DNA from: Pseudoxanthomonas suwonensis
GTDB lineage: Bacteria > Pseudomonadota > Gammaproteobacteria > Xanthomonadales > Xanthomonadaceae
Direction: 5' to 3'
DNA length: 64,000 nt
Assembly: GCF_010093235.1 (NCBI RefSeq)
Contig: NZ_PDWP01000012.1
Span: 1-64,000 of the forward strand
Within the stretch, counting starts at the first letter, position 1, and each line of letters starts with the position of its first letter. The notes beneath the pieces are model-generated. The model worked only from the letters and a program-made list of their open reading frames with translations. It did not search any database and was not told where the DNA came from. Of this stretch, positions 24,100 to 34,142 are shown piece after piece. Both the position numbers and the translations under genes were made by a program.

Positions 24100-27000
24100 T
24101 CAGGGCTGCGGGCGCGGTGCGTCCGTCTGCTCCTGTTCGCCCGGCTCTTCGGCCTTGGCGGCTTCCTCGGTGGCCTGGTCCTGCGACTGGGGGTCTCCCG
24201 GCCGCTGGTCGAACAGACCGGCAGTCGTGAACGGACCCGGATTCGCCGGCTCGTCCGCGGCCGGGGCTTCCTCTGCAACCTGCGGCTGGGCCTGCACCGT
24301 CTCGGCCGGCGATTCGCTGGCCGGGGCTTCCGCGGCGGCGACCGCGGCCGCGTCGGCGGGCGTGGTTTCCACCGCCGGCACCGGCGCGGCTTCCGGCTCG
24401 GCCGCGGCCTGGGCGGCGGCTTCGGCCGGGGCCGGCGTGGCAGTGGCGATCTCCTCGACGACAGCCTCGGCCGGGGCGACCGGCTCGGCGGCCGGGGCCG
24501 GGTCCGGGGTGGTGATCGCCACCGGGGCCGGGACGGCTTCGGCTTCCGCTTCCACCGCCGGCTGGGCGGTTTCAACCGCAGCCGGAGCCTCGGTAACCGC
24601 AGCGGTGGCCACCGGGGTGGCCGTATCGGCCTTCGCCTGCGGCGCGGGGGGCGTTTCGGCCCGGATCACGTCAGCGGCGGCGGCAGGAGCCGGCGTCGCC
24701 ACCGCCGGTGCCGGCAGATCGTCGAAGTCGAACTCCGGCTGGTCGGCCGGGACGACCGGCGCGGCCGCGGAGGCGGCAACGTCGCCATCGCTGTCCTCGT
24801 CGCCCTCGGCGTCGTCGGACAGATCCTGCGCGCCCTCGGCGGCAGCACCTTCGGCGGCGGTGCCACGACGGCGGCGACGGCCACCACGGCGGCCGCGACG
24901 ACGGCGGCTGCCGCCCTCGGCGGTCGCTGCCTCCTCGGTCGAGGGGGCTTCGGTGCCGGTCGCGGCGGACTGCGCAGCCTCGGTATCGGCTTCGGCCGGC
25001 TGCAGGGCGGTCGGCTCGAGCGCGGCCACGGCTGCCGGTGCGGCGATGGCAGCTGCGGTGGTCAGCGTGGCTTCGGCCTCGGCAGGGGCCTGCGTCGGCA
25101 GGCGCGCAGGCTGGGCCGCTTCCTCGGTGCGCTGGCGCTGCGGCTGCTGGGCGGGACGGGCAGCAGCGGCGTCGGCCGCGGCGGCCTCCGGCTGCTGCTT
25201 CGGCACGCGCTGGCCCTTGTCCTGCTTCGGCTGCTGCTTGTTGCTGCCGGCGTTGGCCTGCTGGGCGTTGCGGCCCTGCTGCTGCCCCTTGTCCTGCTTC
25301 TCCTGGCGTTCCTGCTTCTGGCCCTGCGGCTGCTGGCCCTGGGCGTTGCCGCCCTTGGCCTGCTGCTGGCCGCGCTTGCCACGGCCCTGGCCCTGCGGCT
25401 GGCCGTTGCCGGCCTGCTCGCCGCGTTCACGGCGCGGACGCTCGTTGCGGTTGCCGCGACCTTCGCCCTTGCCGGCGGCCGGGGTGCGCGCGGGCTTGGC
25501 CGGCGCCGGGGCCGGGTCGGCCGCGCCGAACAGGCGCTTGAGGAAGCCGACCACGCCGCCGCCCGTGCTTGGGGCGGGGACGGCGACCGGCGCGGGCGCC
25601 GGCTGCACCGGGGCCTCCTCGCGCTCCTCGCGCACCGGGGCCGGGCGCGGCGGGGCCACGCGGGTGACCGCCGGCGGCGGCGGGATGTTGAGCTGGGCCT
25701 TGGTCAGGGCATGCACCGGCAGCTTGCGCGGGGTGCCGCGCTGGTAGGACGGCTTGTTGCTCTCCTCGCCCAGCTCGTTCTCGCGCAGGCGGGTGACTTC
25801 GTAGTGCGGGGTCTGCAGCTGCTCGTCGGCGACGATGATGATCGGCGCGTCGTGGCGCTGCTCGATCTCGCGCAGGGCGCCACGCTTCTCGTTGAGCAGG
25901 AAGTTGGCGATCTCCACCGGGGCCTGGACCAGGACCTGCCCGGTGTTCTCCTTCATCGCGTGCTCCTCGGCGACGCGGATGATGGACAGCGACAGCGACT
26001 CGATGCTGCGCATGCGGCCGTGGCCTTCGCAGCGCGGGCACACGATCTGGCTGGACTCGCCGAGGCTGGCGCGCAGGCGCTGGCGGCTCATCTCCAGCAG
26101 GCCGAAGCGGCTGATGCGGCCGATCTGGACGCGCGCGCGGTCGTACTTGAGCGCGTTCTGCAGGCGATCCTCGACGGCACGCTGGTGCTTGGACGAGGAC
26201 ATGTCGATGAAGTCGATCACCACCAGGCCGCCCAGGTCGCGCAGGCGCAGCTGGCGGGCCACTTCCTCGGCCGCCTCCAGGTTGGTCTGGAACGCGGTCT
26301 CCTCGATGTCGCCGCCCTTGGTGGCGCGCGCCGAGTTGACGTCGATCGCGGTCAGGGCCTCGGTCTGGTCGATCACCAGGGCGCCGCCGGAGGGCAGGCG
26401 CACGGTGCGCTCGTAGGCGTTCTCGATCTGCGACTCGATCTGGAAGCGGTTGAACAGCGGGATGTCGTCGGTGTAGTGCTTGAGCTTGCGCAGGGTCTGC
26501 GGCATCACCTGTTCCATGAACTGCCGCGCGTCGTTGTACATCTCCTCGGTGTCGACCAGGATCTCGCCGATGTCGGCGCGCAGGTAGTCACGCAGGGCGC
26601 GGATGATCAGCCGCGATTCCTGGTAGATCAGGAACGGCGCCGGCTTGCTCAGGGCGGCCTCGGCGATCGCGCGCCAGGCGGCCAGCAGGTAGTCCAGGTC
26701 CCACTGCAGCTCTTCCGCGTCGCGGCCCACGCCGGCGGTGCGGATGATCACGCCCATCTCGTCGGGTATGTTCAGGGCGTCCATGGCGCGCTTGAGCTCG
26801 GCCCGGTCCTCGCCCTCGATCCGGCGCGAGACGCCGCCGGCGGTCGGGGAGTTGGGCATCAGCACCATGTAGCGGCCGGCCAGGGAGATGAACGTGGTCA
26901 GGGCCGCGCCCTTGTTGCCGCGCTCGTCCTTGTCCACCTGGACCACGACTTCCTGGCCCTCGCGCAACAGCTCGCGGATGCCGGCCTTGTTCGGGTCGAC

Positions 27001-27243
27001 GCCGGCCTGGAAGTAGTCGCGGGAGATCTCCTTCAGCGGCAGGAAGCCGTGGCGCTCGGCGCCATAGTCGACGAAGGCCGCCTCGAGGGAGGGTTCGAGC
27101 CGGGTGATGCGGCCCTTGTAGATGTTGGACTTCTTCTGTTCCTTGGACGGCTGTTCGATGTCGATGTCGTACAGGGTCTGGCCGTCCACGATGGCCACGC
27201 GCAGTTCCTCTGCCTGCGTGGCGTTGATCAGCATTCGCTTCAT
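24100..27243 (-). CDS. rne: Ribonuclease E
   Basis: The main endonuclease of mRNA decay and rRNA/tRNA maturation and the scaffold of the degradosome. The 1047-residue protein starts [17 protein letters not shown] and has the S1 domain, the 5'-sensor/RNase H-like region, the catalytic DNase I-like aspartates around [11 protein letters not shown], and the zinc-link [11 protein letters not shown] that joins subunits into a tetramer. From about residue 520 onward it is low-complexity: basic Arg/Gln/Asn-rich segments ([24 protein letters not shown]), an Arg-rich block [14 protein letters not shown], then long Ala/Pro/Glu/Val repeats. This disordered tail fits RNA and partner binding. The start is the ATG at 27241-27243 with AGGAA upstream. 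Confidence 0.97.
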   Translation of the reverse strand: MKRMLINATQAEELRVAIVDGQTLYDIDIEQPSKEQKKSNIYKGRITRLEPSLEAAFVDYGAERHGFLPLKEISRDYFQAGVDPNKAGIRELLREGQEVVVQVDKDERGNKGAALTTFISLAGRYMVLMPNSPTAGGVSRRIEGEDRAELKRAMDALNIPDEMGVIIRTAGVGRDAEELQWDLDYLLAAWRAIAEAALSKPAPFLIYQESRLIIRALRDYLRADIGEILVDTEEMYNDARQFMEQVMPQTLRKLKHYTDDIPLFNRFQIESQIENAYERTVRLPSGGALVIDQTEALTAIDVNSARATKGGDIEETAFQTNLEAAEEVARQLRLRDLGGLVVIDFIDMSSSKHQRAVEDRLQNALKYDRARVQIGRISRFGLLEMSRQRLRASLGESSQIVCPRCEGHGRMRSIESLSLSIIRVAEEHAMKENTGQVLVQAPVEIANFLLNEKRGALREIEQRHDAPIIIVADEQLQTPHYEVTRLRENELGEESNKPSYQRGTPRKLPVHALTKAQLNIPPPPAVTRVAPPRPAPVREEREEAPVQPAPAPVAVPAPSTGGGVVGFLKRLFGAADPAPAPAKPARTPAAGKGEGRGNRNERPRRERGEQAGNGQPQGQGRGKRGQQQAKGGNAQGQQPQGQKQERQEKQDKGQQQGRNAQQANAGSNKQQPKQDKGQRVPKQQPEAAAADAAAARPAQQPQRQRTEEAAQPARLPTQAPAEAEATLTTAAAIAAPAAVAALEPTALQPAEADTEAAQSAATGTEAPSTEEAATAEGGSRRRRGRRGGRRRRRGTAAEGAAAEGAQDLSDDAEGDEDSDGDVAASAAAPVVPADQPEFDFDDLPAPAVATPAPAAAADVIRAETPPAPQAKADTATPVATAAVTEAPAAVETAQPAVEAEAEAVPAPVAITTPDPAPAAEPVAPAEAVVEEIATATPAPAEAAAQAAAEPEAAPVPAVETTPADAAAVAAAEAPASESPAETVQAQPQVAEEAPAADEPANPGPFTTAGLFDQRPGDPQSQDQATEEAAKAEEPGEQEQTDAPRPQP

Positions 27244-27660
27244 GTTGCGTTCCTCGCGCGCTCTGACGCGCGGAACGCCGGGCGTTCGCCGTACTGGAAT
27301 CCTGTCCGGCCGCCTTCCGGCGGCATGGCAGGCTTCGCCGCCCTCGCGCAACCGCGCGGCCGGGCGGATCCTGGTTCCAGCGCTGCAACACCACGGCGGG
27401 CCGCGGGAGCGCTCTAGCTTTGTCTCGTTTTGGTACAGCGGGCCGGCGGCGCGGACGCCACGCGGGACATGTTCAGCTACCGGTGCTCTGACCCACCGGG
27501 CCATGGCCGGGTCTGCCTGCAAGCCGCTAACATGGCCGCCCCGGGGGCGGTGGTCGCGTACTGTGCCGGGGTCGCGGGAAGCCCGGGCTTTCGGCCCTGT
27601 GACTTCTTCCAGCGGAATCAAACCCTTACATCGCCCCCCGAGTCTAACAGAATTAGCCCC
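27244..27660 (-). promoter_or_regulatory. Hairpin-rich 5' leader region of rne
   Basis: The 417-bp gap between rne and the divergent rluC holds no gene. Next to the rne start are three perfect hairpins: CGCGCG-CTCTGA-CGCGCG (27255-27272), GAACGC-CGG-GCGTTC (27273-27287) and GCCGCC-TTCC-GGCGGC (27309-27324), written on the plus strand. In E. coli the rne leader hairpins let RNase E cut its own mRNA and adjust its level; a similar autoregulatory leader is inferred here. AT-richer sequence at about 27415-27440 could hold the promoter. Confidence 0.55.
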
Positions 27661-27662
27661 CG

Positions 27663-28622
27663 ATGACCGACGCATCCCCCCGGGCCGGAGCCCGCACCGT
27701 TACCGTGCCCGAAGACCGTGACGGCCAGCGGCTGGACAACTTCCTGCTCGGCCAGCTCAAGGGCGCCCCGCGCAGCCTGGTCTACAAGCTCGTGCGCAGC
27801 GGCCAGGTCCGGGTGAATGGCGGCCGCGCCAAGGCCGAACGCAAGCTCGCCGCGGGCGACGAGGTCCGGATCCCTCCCGTGCGGCTGGAGACCGAGGCCG
27901 AACGCGGAACCCCGGCGCCGGGCCTGCTGCAGCGGATGGAAGCGTCGATCGTCTTCGAAGATGCGCGCATCCTCGTGATTGACAAGCCTTCCGGCGTGGC
28001 CAGCCACGGCGGCAGCGGGATCAGCTTCGGCGCGATCGAGACCCTGCGCGCCCTGCGCCCGGGCCAGACCCTGGAGCTGGCGCACCGCCTGGACCGGGAC
28101 ACCTCCGGCATCCTGGTGGTGGCCAAGAAGCGCTCGGCGCTGGCCGAGCTGCAGGCACTGATGCGCGAGGGCGGCTCCGGCGGCGGCATCCGCAAGCGCT
28201 ACCTGACCCTGCTGGCCGGGCGCATGCCCGACGGCACCATGAGCGTGGACGCCCCGCTGCACGTGGGACTGCGCCAGGGTGGCGAACGCCATGTCCAGGT
28301 CAACCAGGCTGGCAAGCCTTCGGTCAGCCACTTCCGGGTGCTGGAGCGGCGCGGCGGGCAGTCCTATTGCGAGGTGCGGATCGAGACTGGCCGCACCCAC
28401 CAGATCCGCGTCCATGCCCGGCACATCGGCCACCCGGTGGCTGGCGACGACAAGTATGGCGATCCGGAGGTCAACCGCCGCCTGCGCGACAAGGCCGGGC
28501 TGCGCAGGCTGTTCCTGCACGCGGCCTCGCTGGAATTCGCCCTGGACGCCGGCCGCACCCCGTACACCCTCAATGCGCCGCTGCCGCCGGAGCTACGCGA
28601 GGTGCTGGATCGGCTGGAATGA
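27663..28622 (+). CDS. rluC: 23S rRNA pseudouridine synthase RluC
   Basis: Converts three uridines (955, 2504, 2580 in E. coli numbering) of 23S rRNA to pseudouridine. The 319-residue protein has an N-terminal S4 RNA-binding domain ([34 protein letters not shown]), then the RluA-type catalytic core with [16 protein letters not shown] (catalytic Asp) and [28 protein letters not shown]. Its position back-to-back with rne is the common gammaproteobacterial arrangement and supports RluC over RluA or RluD. The start is the ATG at 27663. Confidence 0.94.
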   Translation: MTDASPRAGARTVTVPEDRDGQRLDNFLLGQLKGAPRSLVYKLVRSGQVRVNGGRAKAERKLAAGDEVRIPPVRLETEAERGTPAPGLLQRMEASIVFEDARILVIDKPSGVASHGGSGISFGAIETLRALRPGQTLELAHRLDRDTSGILVVAKKRSALAELQALMREGGSGGGIRKRYLTLLAGRMPDGTMSVDAPLHVGLRQGGERHVQVNQAGKPSVSHFRVLERRGGQSYCEVRIETGRTHQIRVHARHIGHPVAGDDKYGDPEVNRRLRDKAGLRRLFLHAASLEFALDAGRTPYTLNAPLPPELREVLDRLE

Positions 28623-28637
28623 GGCCGATCGGCCCGT

Positions 28638-29447
28638 TCACCACTTGAACAGGACCAGGCTGACCGCCAGCACGCCCATGCCGCTGACCAGGCCGTAGAC
28701 GGTCTCGTGGCCCTTGCCGTAGCGCTTGGCCGCCGGCAGCAGCTCATCGATCGCCAGGAACACCATCACCCCGGCGATCACGCCGAACACCGCGCCGAAT
28801 ACCGCCTCCGACAGCACGGTGGACAGCAACCCGTAGCCGATGGCCGCGCCGACCGGCTCGGCCAGGCCGGAGACCAGGCTGGCGCCGAAGGCGTACCACT
28901 TGTTGTTGGTCGCGAAGTAGACCGGCACCGCGATGGCGATGCCTTCGGGGACGTTGTGGATGGCGATCGCGAAGGCCAGCGGGAGGCCGACCGCCGGGTT
29001 CTCCAGGGTGGCGAAGAAGGTTGCCAGCCCCTCCGGGAAGTTGTGCGCGGTGATCGCGATGGCGGTCATCAGGCCCACCCGGCGGATGTATTCGCGGTTC
29101 TGCTCGCGCAGGGCCGGGTCGTCGCTGGCCAGGGTGTCGTGCGGGTTCGGTACCAGCCCGTCGATCAGCATGATCGCCACCACGCCGGCCAGGAAGGCGA
29201 CCGTCGCGAAGGTGAAGCCGTCCCTGGCGCCGTAGGCGAGGGTGAACGAGGCGATCGACTTGTTCAGGATTTCCGACAGCGACACGTAGACCATCGCGCC
29301 GCCGGCAAAGGCGAGGCCGAACGCGAGCACGCGCGGATTGGGTCCCCTGGCGAAGATCACCAGCAGGCTGCCCAGGCCGGTGGCCAGGCCGGCGGCCAGC
29401 GTCACCGCCAGCGCGCTGAGCACCGCCGAAGTGGAGACTTCAAGCAT
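28638..29447 (-). CDS. zupT: Zinc transporter ZupT (ZIP family)
   Basis: Inner-membrane uptake protein for zinc and probably other divalent metals. The 269-residue protein has eight predicted membrane segments. The metal-binding helix IV motif AITAHNFPEGLATF and helix V AIAIHNVPEGIAIAVPVYF carry the HNxPEG signatures that distinguish ZupT. A variable loop (NPHDTLASDDPALREQNREY) lies before helix IV. It is convergent with rluC (15-bp gap), and a small lipoprotein gene lies 33 bp upstream. Confidence 0.95.
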   Translation of the reverse strand: MLEVSTSAVLSALAVTLAAGLATGLGSLLVIFARGPNPRVLAFGLAFAGGAMVYVSLSEILNKSIASFTLAYGARDGFTFATVAFLAGVVAIMLIDGLVPNPHDTLASDDPALREQNREYIRRVGLMTAIAITAHNFPEGLATFFATLENPAVGLPLAFAIAIHNVPEGIAIAVPVYFATNNKWYAFGASLVSGLAEPVGAAIGYGLLSTVLSEAVFGAVFGVIAGVMVFLAIDELLPAAKRYGKGHETVYGLVSGMGVLAVSLVLFKW

Positions 29448-29480
29448 GCAGGGTTGCCTTGCAGGGGGAGGGGGCTGGCC

Positions 29481-29897
29481 TCAGGGACGGCGGCCGGCGT
29501 CCAGGGCGAAGCACTCGTCCGGACGGACCTGCGGCGGAGTGAAGTTCACGGGGACCTGGATGGTGCGCGCGATCGGCTGGCCGCCGCGGGTGGCCGGGCG
29601 GAACTTCCAGCCCTGGACCGCTTCCTGGGCCAGGCGGTCCAGATCGTCGTTGCCGCTGGTGCGCAGCAGGCTGACCCGGGTGGGGACGCCCTCGGTCCCC
29701 ACCTCGACCTGCAGCACGCTCTGCCCACCGATGCCGGCGCAGCCCAGTTCGATCGGGTACTGCGGCGGCGGGGTGTCGATCGCCGCGATCTCGGTGGGCG
29801 GCGGTACCGGCGTGGCCTGCTGTGCCTCGTCGCGGCCGCAGGCAGCCAGCGCCAGGGCACAGGCGAGGCCGGTCACGGGAAGGATCCAACGGTCCAT
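29481..29897 (-). CDS. Lipoprotein with TonB-like C-terminal domain
   Basis: 138 residues. A lipoprotein signal (LACALALAACGRD, lipid-attached Cys about residue 20) is followed by a short acidic/Pro segment and a TonB-type C-terminal fold (PQYPIELGCAGIGGQSVLQVEVGTEGVPTRVSLLRTSGNDDLDRLAQEAVQGWKFRPA). The lipid anchor instead of a membrane helix makes classical TonB energy transduction unlikely; function unknown. It is 3 bp downstream of phhB on the same strand, so probably cotranscribed with it. Confidence 0.8.
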   Translation of the reverse strand: MDRWILPVTGLACALALAACGRDEAQQATPVPPPTEIAAIDTPPPQYPIELGCAGIGGQSVLQVEVGTEGVPTRVSLLRTSGNDDLDRLAQEAVQGWKFRPATRGGQPIARTIQVPVNFTPPQVRPDECFALDAGRRP

Positions 29898-29900
29898 GGT

Positions 29901-30245
29901 TCAGTCCTCGATCAGGGCGGCCGCCTTGGCGGCGCAGATGAAGTCGTTCTCGCTCAGTCCGCCCACGTCGTGGGTGGAGAAACGCACCACGCAGCGGTCG
30001 TAGTGCACGCCGAGGTCGGGATGGTGGTCTTCCCGGTGGGCGATCCAGGCCAGCGCGTTCACGAAGGCCACGGTGTGGTGGTAGTCGCGGAAGCGGAAGG
30101 TCCGTACCAGGGCGCGGCCGTCCTCGGCCAGCTCCCAGCCGGGAACCTGCGGCAGCAGTTCGGCCACGCGGGCCTGTCCGAGGCGGTGCTCGACGCCCTT
30201 GCGGGGGATGCAGTGCGCCTGCGACAGCGGAATGAGGTCTGGCAT
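29901..30245 (-). CDS. phhB: Pterin-4a-carbinolamine dehydratase
   Basis: Recycles 4a-hydroxytetrahydrobiopterin made by phenylalanine hydroxylase; the protein may also affect molybdopterin metabolism. The 114-residue protein carries the family motif [32 protein letters not shown]. The ATG at 30243-30245 gives the normal family length; the open frame extends 25 codons further without similarity. No phenylalanine hydroxylase gene lies in the window. It is divergent from nfuA. Confidence 0.92.
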   Translation of the reverse strand: MPDLIPLSQAHCIPRKGVEHRLGQARVAELLPQVPGWELAEDGRALVRTFRFRDYHHTVAFVNALAWIAHREDHHPDLGVHYDRCVVRFSTHDVGGLSENDFICAAKAAALIED

Positions 30246-30350
30246 GCCGATCCGTTCTCCATCTGCCGGCGGATGATCCGCATGGCGGCGTGCACGCAGC
30301 GTTGCAGCCGGACGTGGCACACCGGCTGCGGGAGGGTGCCGGGACCCGGC

Positions 30351-30362
30351 TAGAATACCCGC
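30351..30362 (+). promoter_or_regulatory. nfuA -10 element, possibly leaderless transcript
   Basis: TAGAAT at 30351-30356 stands six bases before the nfuA ATG, so transcription should begin at about the A of the start codon. No Shine-Dalgarno fits in between. It is the same geometry as mtnA. Confidence 0.5.
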
Positions 30363-30959
30363 ATGATCAATATCTCAGACACCGCGCAGTCGCATTTCCG
30401 CAAGCTGGTCGAGCGCGAGGGCATCCCCGGACTGGGCGTGCGCCTGACCGCAGTCGATCCGGGCACCCCGCGCGCCGACGCGCGGCTGGAGTTCGCCGAA
30501 CCCTCCGAGCTCGCCGGCGACGAATGGGCGGTGGATTGCGAGGGCTTCACCCTCTACGTGGCGGCCGACAGCGTGCGCTGGCTCGACGGGGCGGAGATCG
30601 ACTACGTCTTCCAGGGCACCGGCGCGCAACTGACCATCCGCGCGCCGAAGATCAAGGGCGAGGCGCCCGGCGAGGCCGCATCCCTGGTCGAGCGCGTGCG
30701 CTGGGTGATGGAGAACGAGATCAACCCGCAGCTGGCTTCGCATGGCGGCCGGGCCACCGTGGAGGAGGTCTCAGCCGACGGCACGGTGTGGCTGCGCTTC
30801 GGTGGCGGCTGCCACGGCTGCGGCATGGCCGACGTCACCCTCAAGCAGGGCATCGAGAAGACCCTGATGGCGCGGGTGCCCGGGGTCACCGCGGTACGCG
30901 ACGCCACCGACCACGATTCCGGTTCGGCGCCGTACATGCCGCGCGGTCGCGCTGGCTGA
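30363..30959 (+). CDS. nfuA: Fe-S biogenesis protein NfuA
   Basis: Carrier that delivers 4Fe-4S clusters to apoproteins such as aconitase, encoded twice further along this window. 198 residues: an N-terminal degenerate A-type (HesB/IscA-like) domain without the cysteines (about 1-95) and a C-terminal Nfu domain with Cys150 and Cys153 in GGGCHGCGM, which bind a cluster at the dimer interface. The length agrees with E. coli NfuA (191). Confidence 0.95.
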   Translation: MINISDTAQSHFRKLVEREGIPGLGVRLTAVDPGTPRADARLEFAEPSELAGDEWAVDCEGFTLYVAADSVRWLDGAEIDYVFQGTGAQLTIRAPKIKGEAPGEAASLVERVRWVMENEINPQLASHGGRATVEEVSADGTVWLRFGGGCHGCGMADVTLKQGIEKTLMARVPGVTAVRDATDHDSGSAPYMPRGRAG

Positions 30960-30974
30960 TCCGGCGGCCTTGCG

Positions 30975-32825
30975 GTGACGCGGGCGGCCGAAATCATCCA
31001 GGCGTTGAACGCGCGCGAACGCGGCCGCGTGCCGCTCGAGCGTAGCACCGGCCTGCCGTATGGCTGGGCGCTGTGGATGAAGGCGGTGCGGGCCGTGCCT
31101 ACAGGTTCCGTGGTGCGGCCGGACGAGGTGGTCGCGCTGCTGGCCGCGCGGCCGCCGGCACCGTGGCCGCGCGGCGAGGAGCTGGACCGCTGGCAGGCCC
31201 TGCTGGCGCTGTTCCGGCAGGGCTGGCTGCCGGCGCCGCGGGACGAAAGGCCGCTGCGGGCGGTGGCATGGACGGGCAGCGCGGCACTGCACGTGCTGTT
31301 CGTGGTGCTGCTGGCGTGGATCTCCTACCTGCAGTCGCTGTTGCCGCCACCCCGCCAGGCGGGCGGTGGCGGGGGCGACCGCATCGGGGTAGGCTTCGTC
31401 GAGCGCGGCGAAGGCGCCGCCGGCAGCGGCACGCCGGAACGGCAGGCGGAGCCGGGGGCGGCGGACGGGGATGTCCAACGCCCTGCCAGCCGGCAGGCGT
31501 CCCGGACGAACCCGACGACCCGGCAGACGGCCCGGGCAACGCCCGCCACGGTGCAGCCGGCCGAGGCCGCGGCGGAGGAAGAGGCGGCATTCGACGTGCC
31601 GCCGGTGGCGGCCATCACGCCGGTGGAGGTGGATGTCCCGCAGCGTCCCGCACCGGCCATGCCCGAGGGGCGCGGCCGCGAGGTGCCGATGCCGGAGCCG
31701 GAGGTCGACGTCACCGGGGTGCCCGCGCCGCAGGTACCCGTTGCCGTGCGCGAGGTCGCGATGCCCGGGCCGCGCCTGCAGGTGCCCGAACGCGAGGTGG
31801 CGGTGGTCCAGGCCCCGGCGATCCAGGCGCCGCGTCCGCGCGAGGTCGATGTCCCGCTGCCGGTGGCCCGCGAGCCGGAATTGCGCCAGCGCGAAGTCAC
31901 CGTGGTCGAAGCGCCGGTGGTGCCCGCGGCCACGGCGACGCGGCCGGTGGAGGCGCGGGCGCCCGAAGCGCGCCTGCCGGAGCTGCGCCAGCGCGAGGTC
32001 TCCGAACCGCTGCCGCCGGTCGCCGTGGCACCGCCGCAGGTGCCTGCGCGGCAGCTGGAGCCGCGGCCACGCCCGGTCGAGCCGACCCTGCGCCAGCGCG
32101 AGATTGGCATGCCTGCAGCGCCAGCGTCGGCGGCCGCCACGCCTGACAGCGGGCCTGCGGAACCTGCCGCGACGCCGCCGACGGTGCATCCAGCGCCAGC
32201 GTCGCAGCCATCCCCGCGGGCCGCGCCGTCCGCCGTGGCCGGTGCGCCACGACCGGCACCGCCCGGCGCAGGCCAGGCCAGCGGCGCATCCGCCCGGCAG
32301 GCAGGGCAGCCCGGATCCGATCCCTGGGCGAACACCATGGCCGACGACCGCTGGGGCCCGCCGGCGCGGGAGGGTGCCCGGGCGCCGGGCCTGTTCGATG
32401 CCGAGGGGCGGGCGCGCCTGCCCGGCGACGGCGCGGGGCAGGGCAGCGGCCCGGGCCAGGGCGTCGCCGAGCGTGGCGCGCCGGGTGGCGACAGCGACAC
32501 CTGGACGCGCGAGCGGATCGAACAGTCCGGCACCTGGCTCAAGCGCCCGCCGTACGACCACCAGCCCACCAGCTTCGACCGCTACTGGGTGCCCAACGAA
32601 TCGCTGCTGGCCGAATGGGTGCGCAAGGGCATCAAGTCGGTGGCGATCCCGATCCCGGGCACCAACGGCAAGCGGATCAACTGCGTGGTCTCGCTGCTGC
32701 AGCTGGGCGGCGGCTGCGGGATCAGCGATCCCAACCTCAACGAGCAGGCGGCCGAGGCGCGTCCGCCGCCGGAGGTGCCGTTCAAGCCGGAACTGCAGGA
32801 AGACAACGGCAGCGTCCGGCCCTGA
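30975..32825 (+). CDS. Xanthomonad transmembrane repetitive protein
   Basis: 616 residues in three parts: a globular N-terminal region (about 1-90), one transmembrane helix (ALHVLFVVLLAWISYLQSLL, about 104-123), and about 340 residues of Pro/Ala/Val/Arg low-complexity sequence. The last part contains irregular repeats built around REV and LRQREV (for example RPREVDVPLPV, ELRQREVTVVEAPVV, ELRQREVSEPLPP, LRQREIGMP). The C-terminal about 110 residues are ordered again (RPPYDHQPTSFDRYWVPNESLLAEWVRKGIKS ... CVVSLLQLGGGCGISDPN) and are the best candidate functional domain, probably periplasmic. Similar genes are annotated transmembrane repetitive protein in Xanthomonas. The start is a GTG at 30975, 15 bp after nfuA. 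Role unknown. Confidence 0.8.
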   Translation: MTRAAEIIQALNARERGRVPLERSTGLPYGWALWMKAVRAVPTGSVVRPDEVVALLAARPPAPWPRGEELDRWQALLALFRQGWLPAPRDERPLRAVAWTGSAALHVLFVVLLAWISYLQSLLPPPRQAGGGGGDRIGVGFVERGEGAAGSGTPERQAEPGAADGDVQRPASRQASRTNPTTRQTARATPATVQPAEAAAEEEAAFDVPPVAAITPVEVDVPQRPAPAMPEGRGREVPMPEPEVDVTGVPAPQVPVAVREVAMPGPRLQVPEREVAVVQAPAIQAPRPREVDVPLPVAREPELRQREVTVVEAPVVPAATATRPVEARAPEARLPELRQREVSEPLPPVAVAPPQVPARQLEPRPRPVEPTLRQREIGMPAAPASAAATPDSGPAEPAATPPTVHPAPASQPSPRAAPSAVAGAPRPAPPGAGQASGASARQAGQPGSDPWANTMADDRWGPPAREGARAPGLFDAEGRARLPGDGAGQGSGPGQGVAERGAPGGDSDTWTRERIEQSGTWLKRPPYDHQPTSFDRYWVPNESLLAEWVRKGIKSVAIPIPGTNGKRINCVVSLLQLGGGCGISDPNLNEQAAEARPPPEVPFKPELQEDNGSVRP

Positions 32826-32852
32826 GCCGCGTGGGCAGGGCCGTCATCCTGC

Positions 32853-32858
32853 TAGAAT
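32853..32858 (+). promoter_or_regulatory. prfB -10 element
   Basis: TAGAAT at 32853-32858, 32 bp before the prfB ATG, gives a leader of about 25 bases. No clear -35. Confidence 0.4.
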
Positions 32859-32890
32859 CGGCGACCGCTTTTCACCTGCCAGTCGACGCC

Positions 32891-34019
32891 ATGATCGAGC
32901 TCAATCCCATCCGCCAGCGCATCGCCGACCTGACCGGTCGCGTGGTCTCGCTACGGGGGTATCTTTGACTACGACGCCAAGAAAGAGCGTCTGGAAGAAG
33001 TAAACCGCGAACTGGAACTGCCCAACGTCTGGGACGACCCGGAACGGGCGCAGGCCCTGGGCCGCGAGCGCGCCATGCTTGAGAAGACCGTCGGCGGCAT
33101 CGCCTCGGTGCTGGAAGGCCTGGAGGGCTCCACCGAGCTGCTTGAGCTGGCCGAGAGCGAGCAGGACGAGGAAACCGCCCTGGCGGTGGTGGCCGACGTC
33201 GACCGCTTCGAGAAGGAGATCGAGAAGCTGGAGTTCCAGCGCATGTTCTCCGGGCAGATGGACGGCGCCAACGCCTTCGTCGACATCCAGGCCGGCGCCG
33301 GCGGCACCGAGGCCCAGGACTGGGCCGAGATGCTGCTGCGGATGTACCTGCGCTGGTGCGAATCGCGCGGCTGGAAGACCGAGCTGCTGGAAGTCTCCGG
33401 CGGCGACGTGGCCGGCATCAAGTCCGCCACCTTCCGCGTGGAGGGCGAGTTCGCCTACGGCTGGCTGAAGACCGAGACCGGCGTGCACCGCCTGGTGCGC
33501 AAGAGCCCGTTCGACTCGGACAACCGCCGCCACACCAGCTTCACCTCGGTGTTCGTCAGCCCCGAGGTCGACGACAAGATCGACATCGAGATCAACCCGG
33601 CCGACCTGAAGACCGACGTCTACCGCTCCTCGGGCGCCGGCGGCCAGCACGTCAACAAGACCGAATCGGCGGTGCGCATCACCCACGTGCCCAGCGGCAT
33701 CGTGGTGGCCTGCCAGACCGAGCGCAGCCAGCACGCCAACCGCGACCGCGCGATGAAGATGCTGGCGGCCAAGCTGTACGAGCTGGAGCTGCAGAAGCGC
33801 AACGCCGAGAAGGACGCGGTGGAGGCCACCAAGTCCGACATCGGCTGGGGCAGCCAGATCCGCAACTACGTGCTGGACCAGAGCCGGATCAAGGACCTGC
33901 GCACCGGCATCGAGCGCAGCGATACCCAGAAGGTGCTGGACGGCGACCTGGACGAGTTCGTCGAGGCCAGCCTCAAGGCCGGCCTGCAGGTCGGCGCCAA
34001 ACGGACCGACGCGGCCTGA
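32891..34019 (+). CDS. prfB: Peptide chain release factor 2 (programmed +1 frameshift)
   Basis: Recognises UGA and UAA stop codons and triggers peptide release. The first 25 codons (ATG at 32891 to CTT at 32963) end at an in-frame TGA (32966-32968). Reading resumes in the +1 frame at GAC (32967), giving 375 residues, with the rest continuous to 34019. The downstream part has the catalytic GGQ loop ([21 protein letters not shown]) and the SPF tripeptide ([14 protein letters not shown]) that reads UGA. The frameshift is the classical autoregulation: low RF2 lets the ribosome slip and make more RF2. It is followed by lysS, 123 bp away, as in Xanthomonas. Confidence 0.97.
32954..32969 (+). promoter_or_regulatory. 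prfB programmed frameshift signal
   Basis: CGGGGGTATCTTTGAC: a Shine-Dalgarno-like GGGGG three bases before the CTT slip codon, TGA in the A site, then C. This is the same as the E. coli prfB signal apart from the first bases. It is the point where reading moves by +1. Confidence 0.97.
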
Positions 34020-34142
34020 CGCGCGGCGGCCCCGGCCGCCAGCCCGCCCCCCGCGTCCGCAAACACGACGACAGGCCCGGCGCCGACAGCGCGCCGGGCG
34101 CCCCGAATCCAGGCGCGCCCCGCGCCACGTCCGGTCCAGAAC

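Noticed and set aside
23908-27417. 1169-residue open frame antisense to rne
   Set aside because: Gly/Arg/Leu-rich mirror of the repetitive rne tail; no start signal or domain.
24100-27675. RNase E starting at 27675 (1191 residues)
   Set aside because: The extra 144 residues upstream of [10 protein letters not shown] have no similarity and overlap the leader hairpins and the divergent rluC start.
32891-32968. Short ORF or broken prfB at the in-frame TGA
   Set aside because: The GGGGG...CTTTGAC context is the known programmed frameshift signal, so the gene is intact.
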